Positions 8,601 to 14,486 of a DNA stretch of 21,255 nucleotides are shown here, piece after piece. This DNA comes from an uncultured Gammaproteobacteria bacterium (GTDB lineage Bacteria; Pseudomonadota; Gammaproteobacteria; SZUA-140): positions 1-21,255 of the forward strand of contig CALZIG010000097.1 in NCBI GenBank assembly GCA_945787585.1, written 5' to 3'. Position 1 is the first letter of the stretch. Every line of letters begins with the position of its first letter. The notes beneath the pieces were generated by a model. That model was not told the origin of the DNA, searched no databases, and saw only the letters and a program-made list of their open reading frames with translations. Made by a program: the position numbers and the translations under genes.

Positions 8601-8774
8601 ACAGACCCTGCACTCGCTAACAACAGCGTGACCGAAAGCACACAGGTAAATACCGCGGGTGGCGGGACAGCAGGGTCTAGGCTCAACAGCGGCGGCGGGG
8701 GAAGCTTTGCCATCACAGAACTTGGCCTCATGTTGTTCATCCTGATGCTATTTCGCCGTCGTCGCGGTCGATAG
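5676..8774 (+). CDS. Large secreted CSLREA / beta-helix / DUF11-repeat surface protein with GlyGly-CTERM-like tail
   Basis: Numbered from TTG 5676, the protein has 1032 residues. A signal peptide (hydrophobic CLLLLLASQSALA) ends near residue 46. Next is a CSLREA-type domain (DNTPGDGICET, then CTLRAAIQESNA). Residues ~90-440 form a right-handed beta-helix of repeated units with motifs such as ITNTTI, SNN and GGGIY, similar to polymorphic outer-membrane and pectate-lyase-like proteins. A 'choice-of-anchor' segment (GPNGGATLTHL, DQRGFPRP, CDIGAVEY) ends it near 500. Four DUF11 domains begin near 506, 621, 746 and 872, each with NxGP and xCxLG motifs; a Pro/Thr-rich linker precedes the last. The end is Gly-rich, a TM helix and RRRRGR, like GlyGly-CTERM tails processed by rhombosortase. 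The start is ambiguous: ATG 5718 gives a standard signal peptide, but the only good Shine-Dalgarno fits TTG 5676/5679. It is probably an adhesin or matrix protein; no catalytic domain is evident. Confidence 0.85.
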   Translation: MLNFTGFQRTKKQTMTGIKLIRSRHTLSSLTGCLLLLLASQSALAFNFTTNDTSDAVDNTPGDGICETGPANGICTLRAAIQESNAWPGKDSIHVSTGTYTLSLSGTDNIAAVGDLDITGPLTLRGASETLSIIDGADIDRVLDIHNVDVQVENITLQNGLASGVEGGGIRNLTGTLTLRNSTLNSNETTGFGFGGGGLYSTGPLVIDNATITNNRSSRGAGLLQFSEDMTISNSRINTNTADINAGTGGGIYIQSDGVATITNTTIDGNLAALGGGGGIYAIYGFTLSDSTISNNQALLVGGGGIYNIGLSPLTITNTTISSNDATGNGGGIHVRKDNATIVNSTIYNNRVFGIHDAAQETYNGHGGGLYVPTGYDITLSNTIISGNTASVLVPAGANCYSQTDGGTYSAIQTISENTISNDSTCELTGSGDQPNTNPNLNATLGPNGGATLTHLIPPSSTAVDLGTNTGCSATDQRGFPRPINGGGSLTCDIGAVEYNPTASVADIGVTLEETLDPIPSGGSFTYNIKVTNHGPDTANNVVVTDNLVGVTYVSDTGGCTGAPTLSCSLGVITAGNSQTLSVTVSAPSTVGQISNTASATATETDLNTSNNSATEITDVSGNADLSVAFTGSIDPATANVAMTYTVVITNNGPDTANSVTPAIQFDSNMRTGTITPSTGSCSTITQTGLLLCDLGNIANGASANIVIDATPLLFGTITSTAYATFNGADPVPANNTASITTTVVPDATLTVTTIDAPDPAYENADIFYTFTVSNSGPSTTNNTQLVVTFPAGVSLSPASGASPDGCVGAGTVTCNLGSITGGQRKTLSLVAIAATTGLITVNASATSNETAGAAVDSELTLINPAPTPTPPSTDLLLTMVDTADPVVVGTSITYNATVTNNNGPNVAQSVVITVLLAPSTTFSSASSSCTHSGGVVTCNVGALALNASTTVSITVTPSSTGVISASATVSDSVGTDPALANNSVTESTQVNTAGGGTAGSRLNSGGGGSFAITELGLMLFILMLFRRRRGR
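6456..6637 (+). repeat. Internal 20-base direct repeat in the beta-helix coding region
   Basis: ACCATCACCAACACCACCAT occurs identically at 6456-6475 and 6618-6637, with diverged relatives such as the one near 6303-6318. Both copies encode TITNTTI, one beta-helix coil. The repeat supports growth of the helix by duplication of coil-sized units. Confidence 0.7.
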
Positions 8775-8850
8775 CTGCAATTTTCTGATAGGCTCACTTG
8801 AGCTCCCAGCAAAACCGCCCAAAAAACTAACCGTCAAGCCACACAAGGTA

Positions 8851-8880
8851 TTGTGATCATTCGGCATATTAATATATAAT
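8851..8880 (+). promoter_or_regulatory. Promoter of the ArsR-family gene, with embedded palindrome
   Basis: TTGTGA (8851-8856), an 18-base spacer and a perfect TATAAT (8875-8880). The palindrome ATATTAATAT (8866-8875) overlaps the -10 box and is a natural candidate for self-binding by the repressor encoded just downstream. The predicted start point falls at about 8887-8889, essentially on the ATG. Confidence 0.6.
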
Positions 8881-8888
8881 GATCTACT

Positions 8889-9191
8889 ATGGAAAAACGA
8901 AATGAAAACAAACGCTACATCACTGCCTCGCAAAACTTGCGCTCGATATCTCATCCTTTGAGATTGGCAGTCCTCTGTGAATTGACCAAAGGTCCGAGAA
9001 ATGTGACCGAGCTACTTTCAGTGACGGGCGTATCACAGCCCAACTTGTCACAGCATTTAGCCAAGTTACGTATGTCAGGGGTGGTTAATAACGAACGACG
9101 CAATCAACATGTCTACTACAGCATTGCCAGCCCAGTGATTGCAGACGTAATCAAAAACCTGCGTAGTATCTATAAACTTAGCGTCAAGTAA
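8889..9191 (+). CDS. ArsR/SmtB-family winged-helix regulator
   Basis: A 100-residue protein made almost entirely of one winged-helix domain: SHPLRLAVLCELTKGP (helices 1-2), NVTELLSVTGVSQPNLSQHLAKLRMSG (recognition region, spread over residues ~39-65), then the wing with NERRNQHVYYSI and a C-terminal helix for dimerisation. The HPLRLAVLC segment and overall shape resemble the sulfide/redox-sensing BigR/SqrR branch. However, only Cys30 is present; the position near the C-terminus where that branch has its second Cys reads SIYK. No metal-binding CxC motif is visible. No ribosome binding site precedes the ATG and the -10 box is eight bases away, so translation may be leaderless. No obvious target gene is in the same transcript; the upstream surface-protein gene ends 114 bases before it and the next gene is convergent. 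Confidence 0.85.
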   Translation: MEKRNENKRYITASQNLRSISHPLRLAVLCELTKGPRNVTELLSVTGVSQPNLSQHLAKLRMSGVVNNERRNQHVYYSIASPVIADVIKNLRSIYKLSVK

Positions 9192-9235
9192 CGCTACGAA
9201 AAACGCATCAAACCAGATACATCAACCCAGGGCAT

Positions 9236-10048
9236 TCACGCTGTTACCAGCGCTGCCCAATCGTGGTTGGTATCCCCTATCACGATGAAGGATGGATTCA
9301 GCAGAGAAGCCTTTGTATTGTAACGCAGCGGCTTCAAAGTAAGGTCCAGCAATTGCCCTCCCGCCTGCTCGACGATACACTGTGCAGCGGCGGTATCCCA
9401 TTCCGAGGTCAACCCGAAACGTGGGTAGATGTCCGCCAGCCCTTCGGCCACCCAACACGACTTTAGTGAACTCCCCAGTGGCATTTGCCGGTACTGCGCT
9501 AAGCGCGCAAGAAAATCCTGTAACGCCTCACTGCCATAAGAGCGACTGCTTAGCACCACGACACAATCATCATTAAGCATACGTGTCTTGATCGGCAATG
9601 GCGCACCACCCACTGGTTGCTTAAATGCACCGCCGCCACTCACTGCAAAATAGGTAAGGCCACTCTCCGGCACCACAATGACACCCAGTACCGGTTCACC
9701 GGACTCTATCAATGCAATGTTTACAGTAAACTCTCCATTACGCTTAATGAACTCTCGCGTCCCATCCAGCGGGTCCACCAGCCAATATTGTTGCCAGGTC
9801 GAACGCACCACGAATGGAACTTCACCAGACTCTTCAGACAAAATCGGAATCTCCGGTGTCAGCTTCGACAGCCCTGCCACAATGATATCGTGAGCCGCCA
9901 GATCCGCATCAGTCAGTGGCGACTTATCATCTTTATGCTCAATCGTAAATTCTGTCTCATAGATAATGAGAATTTGTTGTGCAGCGGCATGCGCCACCGC
10001 AATCACATCCGGCAGTAACGCAGCCGCTCGATGAGTGCGCTTAGTCAT
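9236..10048 (-). CDS. cysQ: 3'(2'),5'-bisphosphate nucleotidase CysQ
   Basis: A 270-residue member of the inositol-monophosphatase superfamily that converts PAP to AMP, removing the by-product of sulfate assimilation. Visible motifs are KDDKSPLTDADLAAH (residues ~39-53), the metal-binding glutamates in SEESGE (E72/E73), WLVDPLDGTREFIKR with D92 and D95, and EWDTAAAQCIVEQAGG near the C-terminus. Length and all motifs fit CysQ of enterics. The ATG at 10048 overlaps the end of nudE by eight bases (ATGACTAA), so the two are co-transcribed and coupled. It converges with the ArsR gene; a TAGCGT/ACGCTA hairpin at 9179-9196 between them lacks a U tract, so I do not call it a terminator. Confidence 0.93.
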   Translation of the reverse strand: MTKRTHRAAALLPDVIAVAHAAAQQILIIYETEFTIEHKDDKSPLTDADLAAHDIIVAGLSKLTPEIPILSEESGEVPFVVRSTWQQYWLVDPLDGTREFIKRNGEFTVNIALIESGEPVLGVIVVPESGLTYFAVSGGGAFKQPVGGAPLPIKTRMLNDDCVVVLSSRSYGSEALQDFLARLAQYRQMPLGSSLKSCWVAEGLADIYPRFGLTSEWDTAAAQCIVEQAGGQLLDLTLKPLRYNTKASLLNPSFIVIGDTNHDWAALVTA

Positions 10049-10601
10049 TATTTAGCTGCTTTTTCTGCATCAGATCACGCACCATATAAAGTGCTGCAAT
10101 ACTTCGCGCCTCGGTACATTCGTCACGTTGAAGCAATTCCTCTAATTGTGAAAGTCGCCACGGCACCACCTCAATCGCTTCCGGCTCGTCGCCCGGCAGT
10201 CGCTGTTCGTACAACGCTTCTGCCAGCACAATATGCGTCAACTGACTGGAATACCCCGGCGCTGAGGTCAATGACATCAACAGCGTTAATTTCTTTGCGC
10301 CATACCCAACCTCTTCCATCATCTCGCGATCAGCGGCCGTAATAATATCTTCGTCCACCTCAATCCGGCCCTTTGGCAGCGCCAGTTCATAGCGATCAAC
10401 CCCCGCGGCATACTCTCGAATCAGCAAAACCGTATCGGCATCCAGCATCGGCACCGCCAGCACCGCCCCTGCCGAATGGGTAATCAGACGCTCATAGTGA
10501 GTAATGACCCCATTTGAGAATTCCAGCTCAAGTGCCTGCACATGAAAGAGGCGTGATTTTGCAATTGTCTTAACACTTAATATTTGTGGTTTATTCGCCA
10601 T
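10041..10601 (-). CDS. nudE: ADP compounds hydrolase NudE (Nudix)
   Basis: With ATG 10601 the protein has 186 residues, the size of E. coli NudE, which cleaves ADP-ribose, NADH and Ap3A-type compounds. The Nudix box is intact: G, five residues, E, seven residues, REMMEEVG (within PKGRIEVDED ... GYG). AGGA lies about seven bases upstream of the chosen ATG; an in-frame start 54 bases further up would run through the intergenic inverted repeat and is unlikely. It is first in the nudE-cysQ operon and divergent from the yrfG-like gene, an arrangement close to the nudE region of enterics. Confidence 0.92.
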   Translation of the reverse strand: MANKPQILSVKTIAKSRLFHVQALELEFSNGVITHYERLITHSAGAVLAVPMLDADTVLLIREYAAGVDRYELALPKGRIEVDEDIITAADREMMEEVGYGAKKLTLLMSLTSAPGYSSQLTHIVLAEALYEQRLPGDEPEAIEVVPWRLSQLEELLQRDECTEARSIAALYMVRDLMQKKQLNND

Positions 10602-10626
10602 TGCCGATCCTTTATCATTACGGCCT

Positions 10627-10642
10627 GTACTGGCTACAGTAC
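10627..10642. repeat. Inverted repeat between nudE and yrfG
   Basis: GTACTG, loop GCTA, CAGTAC: a perfect 6-base inverted repeat in the 81-base divergent intergenic region. It could be an operator for both genes or a hairpin in the nudE leader. Confidence 0.45.
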
Positions 10643-10682
10643 CACCCCTTATCACAATTTCAACAATATTAGAGCGTCAATC

Positions 10683-11348
10683 ATGGTCAACTGGGATGAT
10701 ATACAAAACGTACTGCTTGATATGGACGGTACGCTACTTGACCTGAACTTTGATAATCACTTCTGGCAAGAGCACCTGCCCGCCCGTTATGCAGAAAAAC
10801 ACGGCATCGGCCTGACTGAAGCCAAATCGAGCATCTTTCCACGCTTCAAAAAAGTCGAGGGGACGATGCAGTGGTATTGCCTCGATTATTGGTCCGATGA
10901 ACTTGAAATGGACATCATCGCCCTGAAAAGCGAGGTGTCACACCTGATCGCTATTCATCCTCATGTGATCGATTTTCTGCGTACCATGCGCCGCACAGGC
11001 AAGCATATTGCCTTAGTCACCAATGCACATCAAAGTAGTCTTGCGCTAAAGATAAAACATACCAGCATCGGTGAATATCTTGATGCGGTGATTTCTTCGC
11101 ATGACATCGGCCTGCCTAAAGAGGAGCCCAAATTTTGGCTCAAACTACAACAGAAACTCCCTTTCGAGCCGAGTTCAGCGCTGTTAATAGACGATAACAT
11201 CGCAGTATTGCAATCCGCACAGACCTTTGGCATTGCCCATCTACTTGCCGTCAAAAAACCGGATAGTCAGCGCCCCGCCATCGATCATGACACCTTCCCG
11301 GCCATTCATAGTTTTCTCGACATCATGCCTCTGGATGCAGCTTCATAG
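10683..11348 (+). CDS. yrfG: HAD-family GMP/IMP nucleotidase, YrfG-like
   Basis: A 221-residue haloacid-dehalogenase-superfamily phosphatase. Motif I is LLDMDGTLLDLNF, with nucleophile D13 and general acid D15; motif II is LVTNAH; motif III is the Lys in GLPKEEPKFW; motif IV is LLIDDN. The size, the FDNHFWQEHLP and MQWYCLDYWSDEL cap segments, and the position opposite nudE all match E. coli YrfG, which dephosphorylates GMP and IMP. ATG 10683 is the first start that leaves the nudE side free. The ribosome binding site is weak. The gene ends one base from the convergent YkgJ-family gene, leaving no room for a separate terminator. Confidence 0.88.
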   Translation: MVNWDDIQNVLLDMDGTLLDLNFDNHFWQEHLPARYAEKHGIGLTEAKSSIFPRFKKVEGTMQWYCLDYWSDELEMDIIALKSEVSHLIAIHPHVIDFLRTMRRTGKHIALVTNAHQSSLALKIKHTSIGEYLDAVISSHDIGLPKEEPKFWLKLQQKLPFEPSSALLIDDNIAVLQSAQTFGIAHLLAVKKPDSQRPAIDHDTFPAIHSFLDIMPLDAAS

Positions 11349-11349
11349 C

Positions 11350-11751
11350 CTATTGTCCCCAGCGCTTAAATCTTTTTTTGCAGTATGTCAGTAGCGCATC
11401 GTAACCATCAAAAAACAGATCGAATCCCTCTTCAGCAGGGGCATCAAACTCACAGTAGTCATTGGTATATTCACGACAGACTTGCGGGCGCGTATCATAA
11501 ATACCGCACATCCCACCTGCCTGCAAATGCGTGCAGGTGTTGTTGATCAGTAAAAACCAGCCATCTTCGTCTTTGTACAGTTGCACATCTCGATGTGCCA
11601 GCTGCCATAGCATGTGGTCGAAATCCTGTTTAGAGCGCGGCGTATCGACCTGCTGTGTAATGTACGTACAACACTTTGAGTTGGTACAATAGTTACACTT
11701 GGTCTCCGGTGTCATCTCTGCCGGCATAATTGGAATCGTCTTTTTACCCAT
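11350..11751 (-). CDS. YkgJ family cysteine-cluster protein
   Basis: A 133-residue protein of the YkgJ (putative zinc- or iron-chelating) family. The Cys pattern is C19-x2-C22-x4-CC (27/28), followed by NNTCTH, GGMCGIYDTRPQVCREY and further Cys residues, which together would bind a metal or Fe-S cluster. The exact function of the family is not established. I prefer ATG 11751 over GTG 11763: AGAAGG lies 11 bases upstream of the ATG, and a TAAAAT -10-like box at 11772-11777 would put the transcript start almost on the GTG. It is divergent from the nucleosidase-like gene. Confidence 0.8.
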   Translation of the reverse strand: MGKKTIPIMPAEMTPETKCNYCTNSKCCTYITQQVDTPRSKQDFDHMLWQLAHRDVQLYKDEDGWFLLINNTCTHLQAGGMCGIYDTRPQVCREYTNDYCEFDAPAEEGFDLFFDGYDALLTYCKKRFKRWGQ

Positions 11752-11877
11752 ACTAACGCGCACCTTCTATGATTTTACCAATACACTGTAATTGTGAACG
11801 AACTTTACGCAGAATAATAGCGCTGTTGCATTAACAAAGGCCATACGAATGACCCATACTAAAATGGTATTCACTGC

Positions 11878-12702
11878 GTGATAAACATCATAACGGCACT
11901 CCCGTGTGAAGCACGAGCGCTTATCGATCATTACCGACTGCAGGGCAACCGTCACCACAACGCCTTTCGCTGCTATCAAAATGATGAGCTGCAACTCATT
12001 ATCAGTGGCGTCGGGAAAATAGCTGCGGCAACCGCAACGACATTCCTGGCCGCATCAGAACCTCAACGCAGTAGCGGCTGGCTCAACCTCGGCATCGCCG
12101 GTCACGCTAACACACCTATTGGCGAACCACTGCTTGCCCACAAAATCATTGATGCTGCGACGGAGCAATCCGTCTACCCCGGCATTATCCTGTCACCGCC
12201 CTGTCACACTGCGCCATTAACCACCGTCGACATACCTGAGCAGCACTACCGTGAAAATACGATGGTGGATATGGAGGCGAGCGGATTTTATGCCGCGGCC
12301 AGTCGCTTTCAGAGTTGTGAACTGATTCACTCGCTCAAGATTATTTCGGATAATCAAACCCACAGTACGGACCACATTACTGAAAAAACCGTCGCCGCAC
12401 TCATCGCTGACAACCTCAATACCATTGATGCCATCATCACTGCACTACAACCACTGGCGGTACAATTAGAGAGTAATAAACAGCCACCCGCCGAGCTTTA
12501 CAACTTTATGGAACGCTGGCGATTTACTGCTTATCAACAAAATGAGCTACGCCTGTTATTACGCCGCTGGCACGCGCTGGCACTCGATACCCCCCCCGAT
12601 CCACATGACTTTACCGACTGTAAAAATGGCAAAGCGATTCTCATCGCCATCAAAGATCACCTTGATGCCCAGCCGATAAGCTTTGAACAGGCCAACCACT
12701 AA
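11878..12702 (+). CDS. Nucleosidase-like protein (MTA/SAH nucleosidase / phosphorylase superfamily) with C-terminal extension
   Basis: A 274-residue cytoplasmic protein. Residues 1-~180 fit the PNP/MTA-SAH nucleosidase fold: ITALPCEARAL with E11 at the position of the catalytic acid, ISGVGKIAAA (42-51), NLGIAGH (70-76), VDMEASGFYAA with E133 at the ribose-binding Glu, and IISDN with D158 at the position of the purine N7-protonating Asp. Compared with E. coli MTA/SAH nucleosidase the stretch between the glycine loop and VDMEA is about 40 residues shorter, and about 80 extra residues with no match I know (rich in Arg, Trp and Leu, e.g. ERWRFTAYQQNELRLLLRRW) follow. The start is GTG 11878; an in-frame stop lies at 11860-11862 and there is no clear Shine-Dalgarno. 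Its TAA overlaps the ATG of the radical SAM gene. The substrate is unproven; 5'-deoxyadenosine or a methylthio- or homocysteine-adenosine are candidates. Confidence 0.75.
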   Translation: MINIITALPCEARALIDHYRLQGNRHHNAFRCYQNDELQLIISGVGKIAAATATTFLAASEPQRSSGWLNLGIAGHANTPIGEPLLAHKIIDAATEQSVYPGIILSPPCHTAPLTTVDIPEQHYRENTMVDMEASGFYAAASRFQSCELIHSLKIISDNQTHSTDHITEKTVAALIADNLNTIDAIITALQPLAVQLESNKQPPAELYNFMERWRFTAYQQNELRLLLRRWHALALDTPPDPHDFTDCKNGKAILIAIKDHLDAQPISFEQANH

Positions 12703-13706
12703 TGTATCAGGTCATCTATATTGAAGAGGCGATTGCGGACCATCCACGCACCCTCTCTATCTGTGAGCGATTTCCTAAGGCCACCATCGTCTACTGCAAA
12801 CACTACGGTGAGATTTTTAATCGCAAAGGACAAAACTTCCGCCTGCAAAAACAAAAACCCGCACTGATCCTTGCAAACAAATATAAAAACCTTGTGCTCG
12901 ATGCGCCCGATGGCTACGGCATCGGCGGTCATCGTAATTACTATTTTTCGCACATGCTCAACTGCCCCTATGATTGCCGTTACTGTTTTTTACAGGGCAT
13001 GTACCGCTCCGCCAATTATATAATTTTTGTCAACTATGAAGATTTTCAACAATCGATTATCGATACCGCTAACCAGCACCCTGATGAAACATTATGGTTT
13101 TTCTCGGGTTATGATTGCGATAGCCTCGCCTATGAACCGGTGACCGAATTCACCAAGGCATTTCTTCCCACCTTCCGGCAACTGCCCAATGCCCACCTTG
13201 AACTCCGCACCAAGAGCGTACAAATTCGCACGTTGTTAAAATCAGAGCCCATCGACAATTGCGTTGTCGCATACAGTTTCACCCCTGAAGTAATATCACA
13301 GGCGCTGGAGCATGGTGTGCCTTCTGTCGAAAAACGGATTGATGCCATGGTGAAACTGCAACAACACGGCTGGAAACTCGGCCTCAGATTTGATCCGATG
13401 GTCTACCAGGAGGGGTTCGAGCAACTTTACCAACAGTTATTTGAACAACTGTTTTCGCGTCTATCCACCGATAGCATTCACTCCGTCAGCCTCGGCACAC
13501 TACGCACACCCAAGGCGTTCCACCAGAACATGGCCAACCTTTATCCGGAAGAGAAACTCTTTGCTGGCAGATTCGAAGAAAACCGTGGCATGATCACCTA
13601 TCAAAAAGAGCTGGAAGAACAGATGACCCGTTTTTGCTACGATCAACTCATGCAATATATTCCACAAAGCCTCTTTTTTGCGTGCACGCCCACTGAAAAA
13701 CTATGA
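12702..13706 (+). CDS. Spore-photoproduct-lyase-family radical SAM protein
   Basis: A 334-residue radical SAM enzyme. The cluster motif is C88-x3-C92-x2-C95 (NCPYDCRYCFLQGMY), which would bind a [4Fe-4S] cluster and SAM. The flanking HRNYYFSHMLNCPYDC, ELRTKS, CVVAYSFTPE, SVEKRIDAM and GWKLGLRFDPM segments follow the order of spore photoproduct lyase, which reverts a thymine dimer in spore DNA. The catalytic Cys region reads FSGYDCDSLAYEP, with Cys139 displaced relative to my recollection of the Bacillus enzyme. There is no sign that this organism forms spores, so the substrate is probably different. It is embedded between coupled genes: start overlapping the nucleosidase-like stop (TAATG) and stop overlapping the SDR start (ATGA). 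Confidence 0.85.
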   Translation: MYQVIYIEEAIADHPRTLSICERFPKATIVYCKHYGEIFNRKGQNFRLQKQKPALILANKYKNLVLDAPDGYGIGGHRNYYFSHMLNCPYDCRYCFLQGMYRSANYIIFVNYEDFQQSIIDTANQHPDETLWFFSGYDCDSLAYEPVTEFTKAFLPTFRQLPNAHLELRTKSVQIRTLLKSEPIDNCVVAYSFTPEVISQALEHGVPSVEKRIDAMVKLQQHGWKLGLRFDPMVYQEGFEQLYQQLFEQLFSRLSTDSIHSVSLGTLRTPKAFHQNMANLYPEEKLFAGRFEENRGMITYQKELEEQMTRFCYDQLMQYIPQSLFFACTPTEKL

Positions 13707-14422
13707 CCCATCGCACGCGAAAAATTTTAGTCACAGGGGCCAGTGCCGGCATCGGCCGTGCTACTAGCGAACGACTCTTGAGTGATGGTCACGAGGTTAT
13801 CGGGATCGCACGCGACTTCAGTAAATTTTCATGCAGCAATCGATCCTTCACAGCCATCGCGCTAGACCTCGAAGCGCTCGATTCACTCCCTGAGCAATTA
13901 CAACAAATATCAAAGGCACACCAGGATATCGATGCGATCATCTGCTGCGCGGGGGGCGGGCAGTTTGGTTCGCTGGAAGAATTTTCCTATGATCAAATAC
14001 GTTCTCTGATCGATCTAAACTTTGTGAGTCAGGCCTATGTCGCACGGGCCTTTATGCCTGCGTTGAAGAAACAGCAAAGCAGCACACTTATTTTTATCGG
14101 TTCAGAGGCCGCGCTCAAGGGAAGCCGCAAGGGGAGTATTTATTGCGCGACTAAATTTGCAGTGCGCGGACTGGCGCAGGCGTTACGTGATGAGTGTAGT
14201 AAGAGTGGAGTTGCTGTCAGCATCGTCAACCCCGGCATGGTCAAAACCGCGTTCTTTGATGAACTCGACTTCACCCATGGCGACCAGGGTGACCATTATT
14301 TATTGCCGGAAGATGTCGCCGATGCTATTGCGCTGATTATCAATGCGCGCAACAGCGTAGTGCTGGATGAAATAAACCTTTCACCACTAAAACATGTCGT
14401 GCAACCCAAACCATCGAATTAG
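13703..14422 (+). CDS. Short-chain dehydrogenase/reductase (SDR)
   Basis: A 239-residue classical SDR. The NAD(P)-binding glycine motif is TGASAGIG (residues 11-18), and the basic residue in ARD after the second strand hints at NADP. The usual NNAG is replaced by CCAGGG. Catalytic residues are S134 (IGSEA), Y147 and K151 (YCATK), followed by NPGMVKTAFF. Such enzymes reduce carbonyls or oxidise alcohols; the sequence alone does not reveal the substrate. The ATG overlaps the stop of the radical SAM gene by four bases, so it is the third member of a coupled three-gene unit and its redox step is probably related to that pathway. No clear terminator follows. Confidence 0.85.
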   Translation: MTHRTRKILVTGASAGIGRATSERLLSDGHEVIGIARDFSKFSCSNRSFTAIALDLEALDSLPEQLQQISKAHQDIDAIICCAGGGQFGSLEEFSYDQIRSLIDLNFVSQAYVARAFMPALKKQQSSTLIFIGSEAALKGSRKGSIYCATKFAVRGLAQALRDECSKSGVAVSIVNPGMVKTAFFDELDFTHGDQGDHYLLPEDVADAIALIINARNSVVLDEINLSPLKHVVQPKPSN

Positions 14423-14460
14423 TGTAACGCACAAAAATAAACAAGCGCCACACTGATGCT

Positions 14461-14486
14461 GTTAAAGGCTGCGGTTAAAGGCTGCG
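14461..14486. repeat. Tandem 13-base duplication at the end of the sugar-kinase gene
   Basis: GTTAAAGGCTGCG occurs twice in perfect tandem (14461-14473 and 14474-14486). The right copy contains the stop codon and last codons of the kinase gene; the left copy repeats them just outside. Confidence 0.8.

Noticed and set aside
8357..8812. 151-codon open frame on the minus strand under the fourth DUF11 repeat
   Set aside because: It is antisense to a clear coding region with consistent domain structure; low-complexity Val/Thr/Leu composition mirrors the complementary Thr/Asn-rich codons. Similar antisense frames at 7979-8353 and 7607-7828 are rejected for the same reason.
9179..9196. Hairpin TAGCGT/ACGCTA as terminator between the ArsR gene and cysQ
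   Set aside because: The stem is short and neither strand has a proper U tract after it.
11864..11881. Five-codon mini-frame ATG...TGA overlapping the GTG start of the nucleosidase-like gene
   Set aside because: It could be a coupling leader peptide, but it lacks a ribosome binding site and is well within chance for a stretch of this size.
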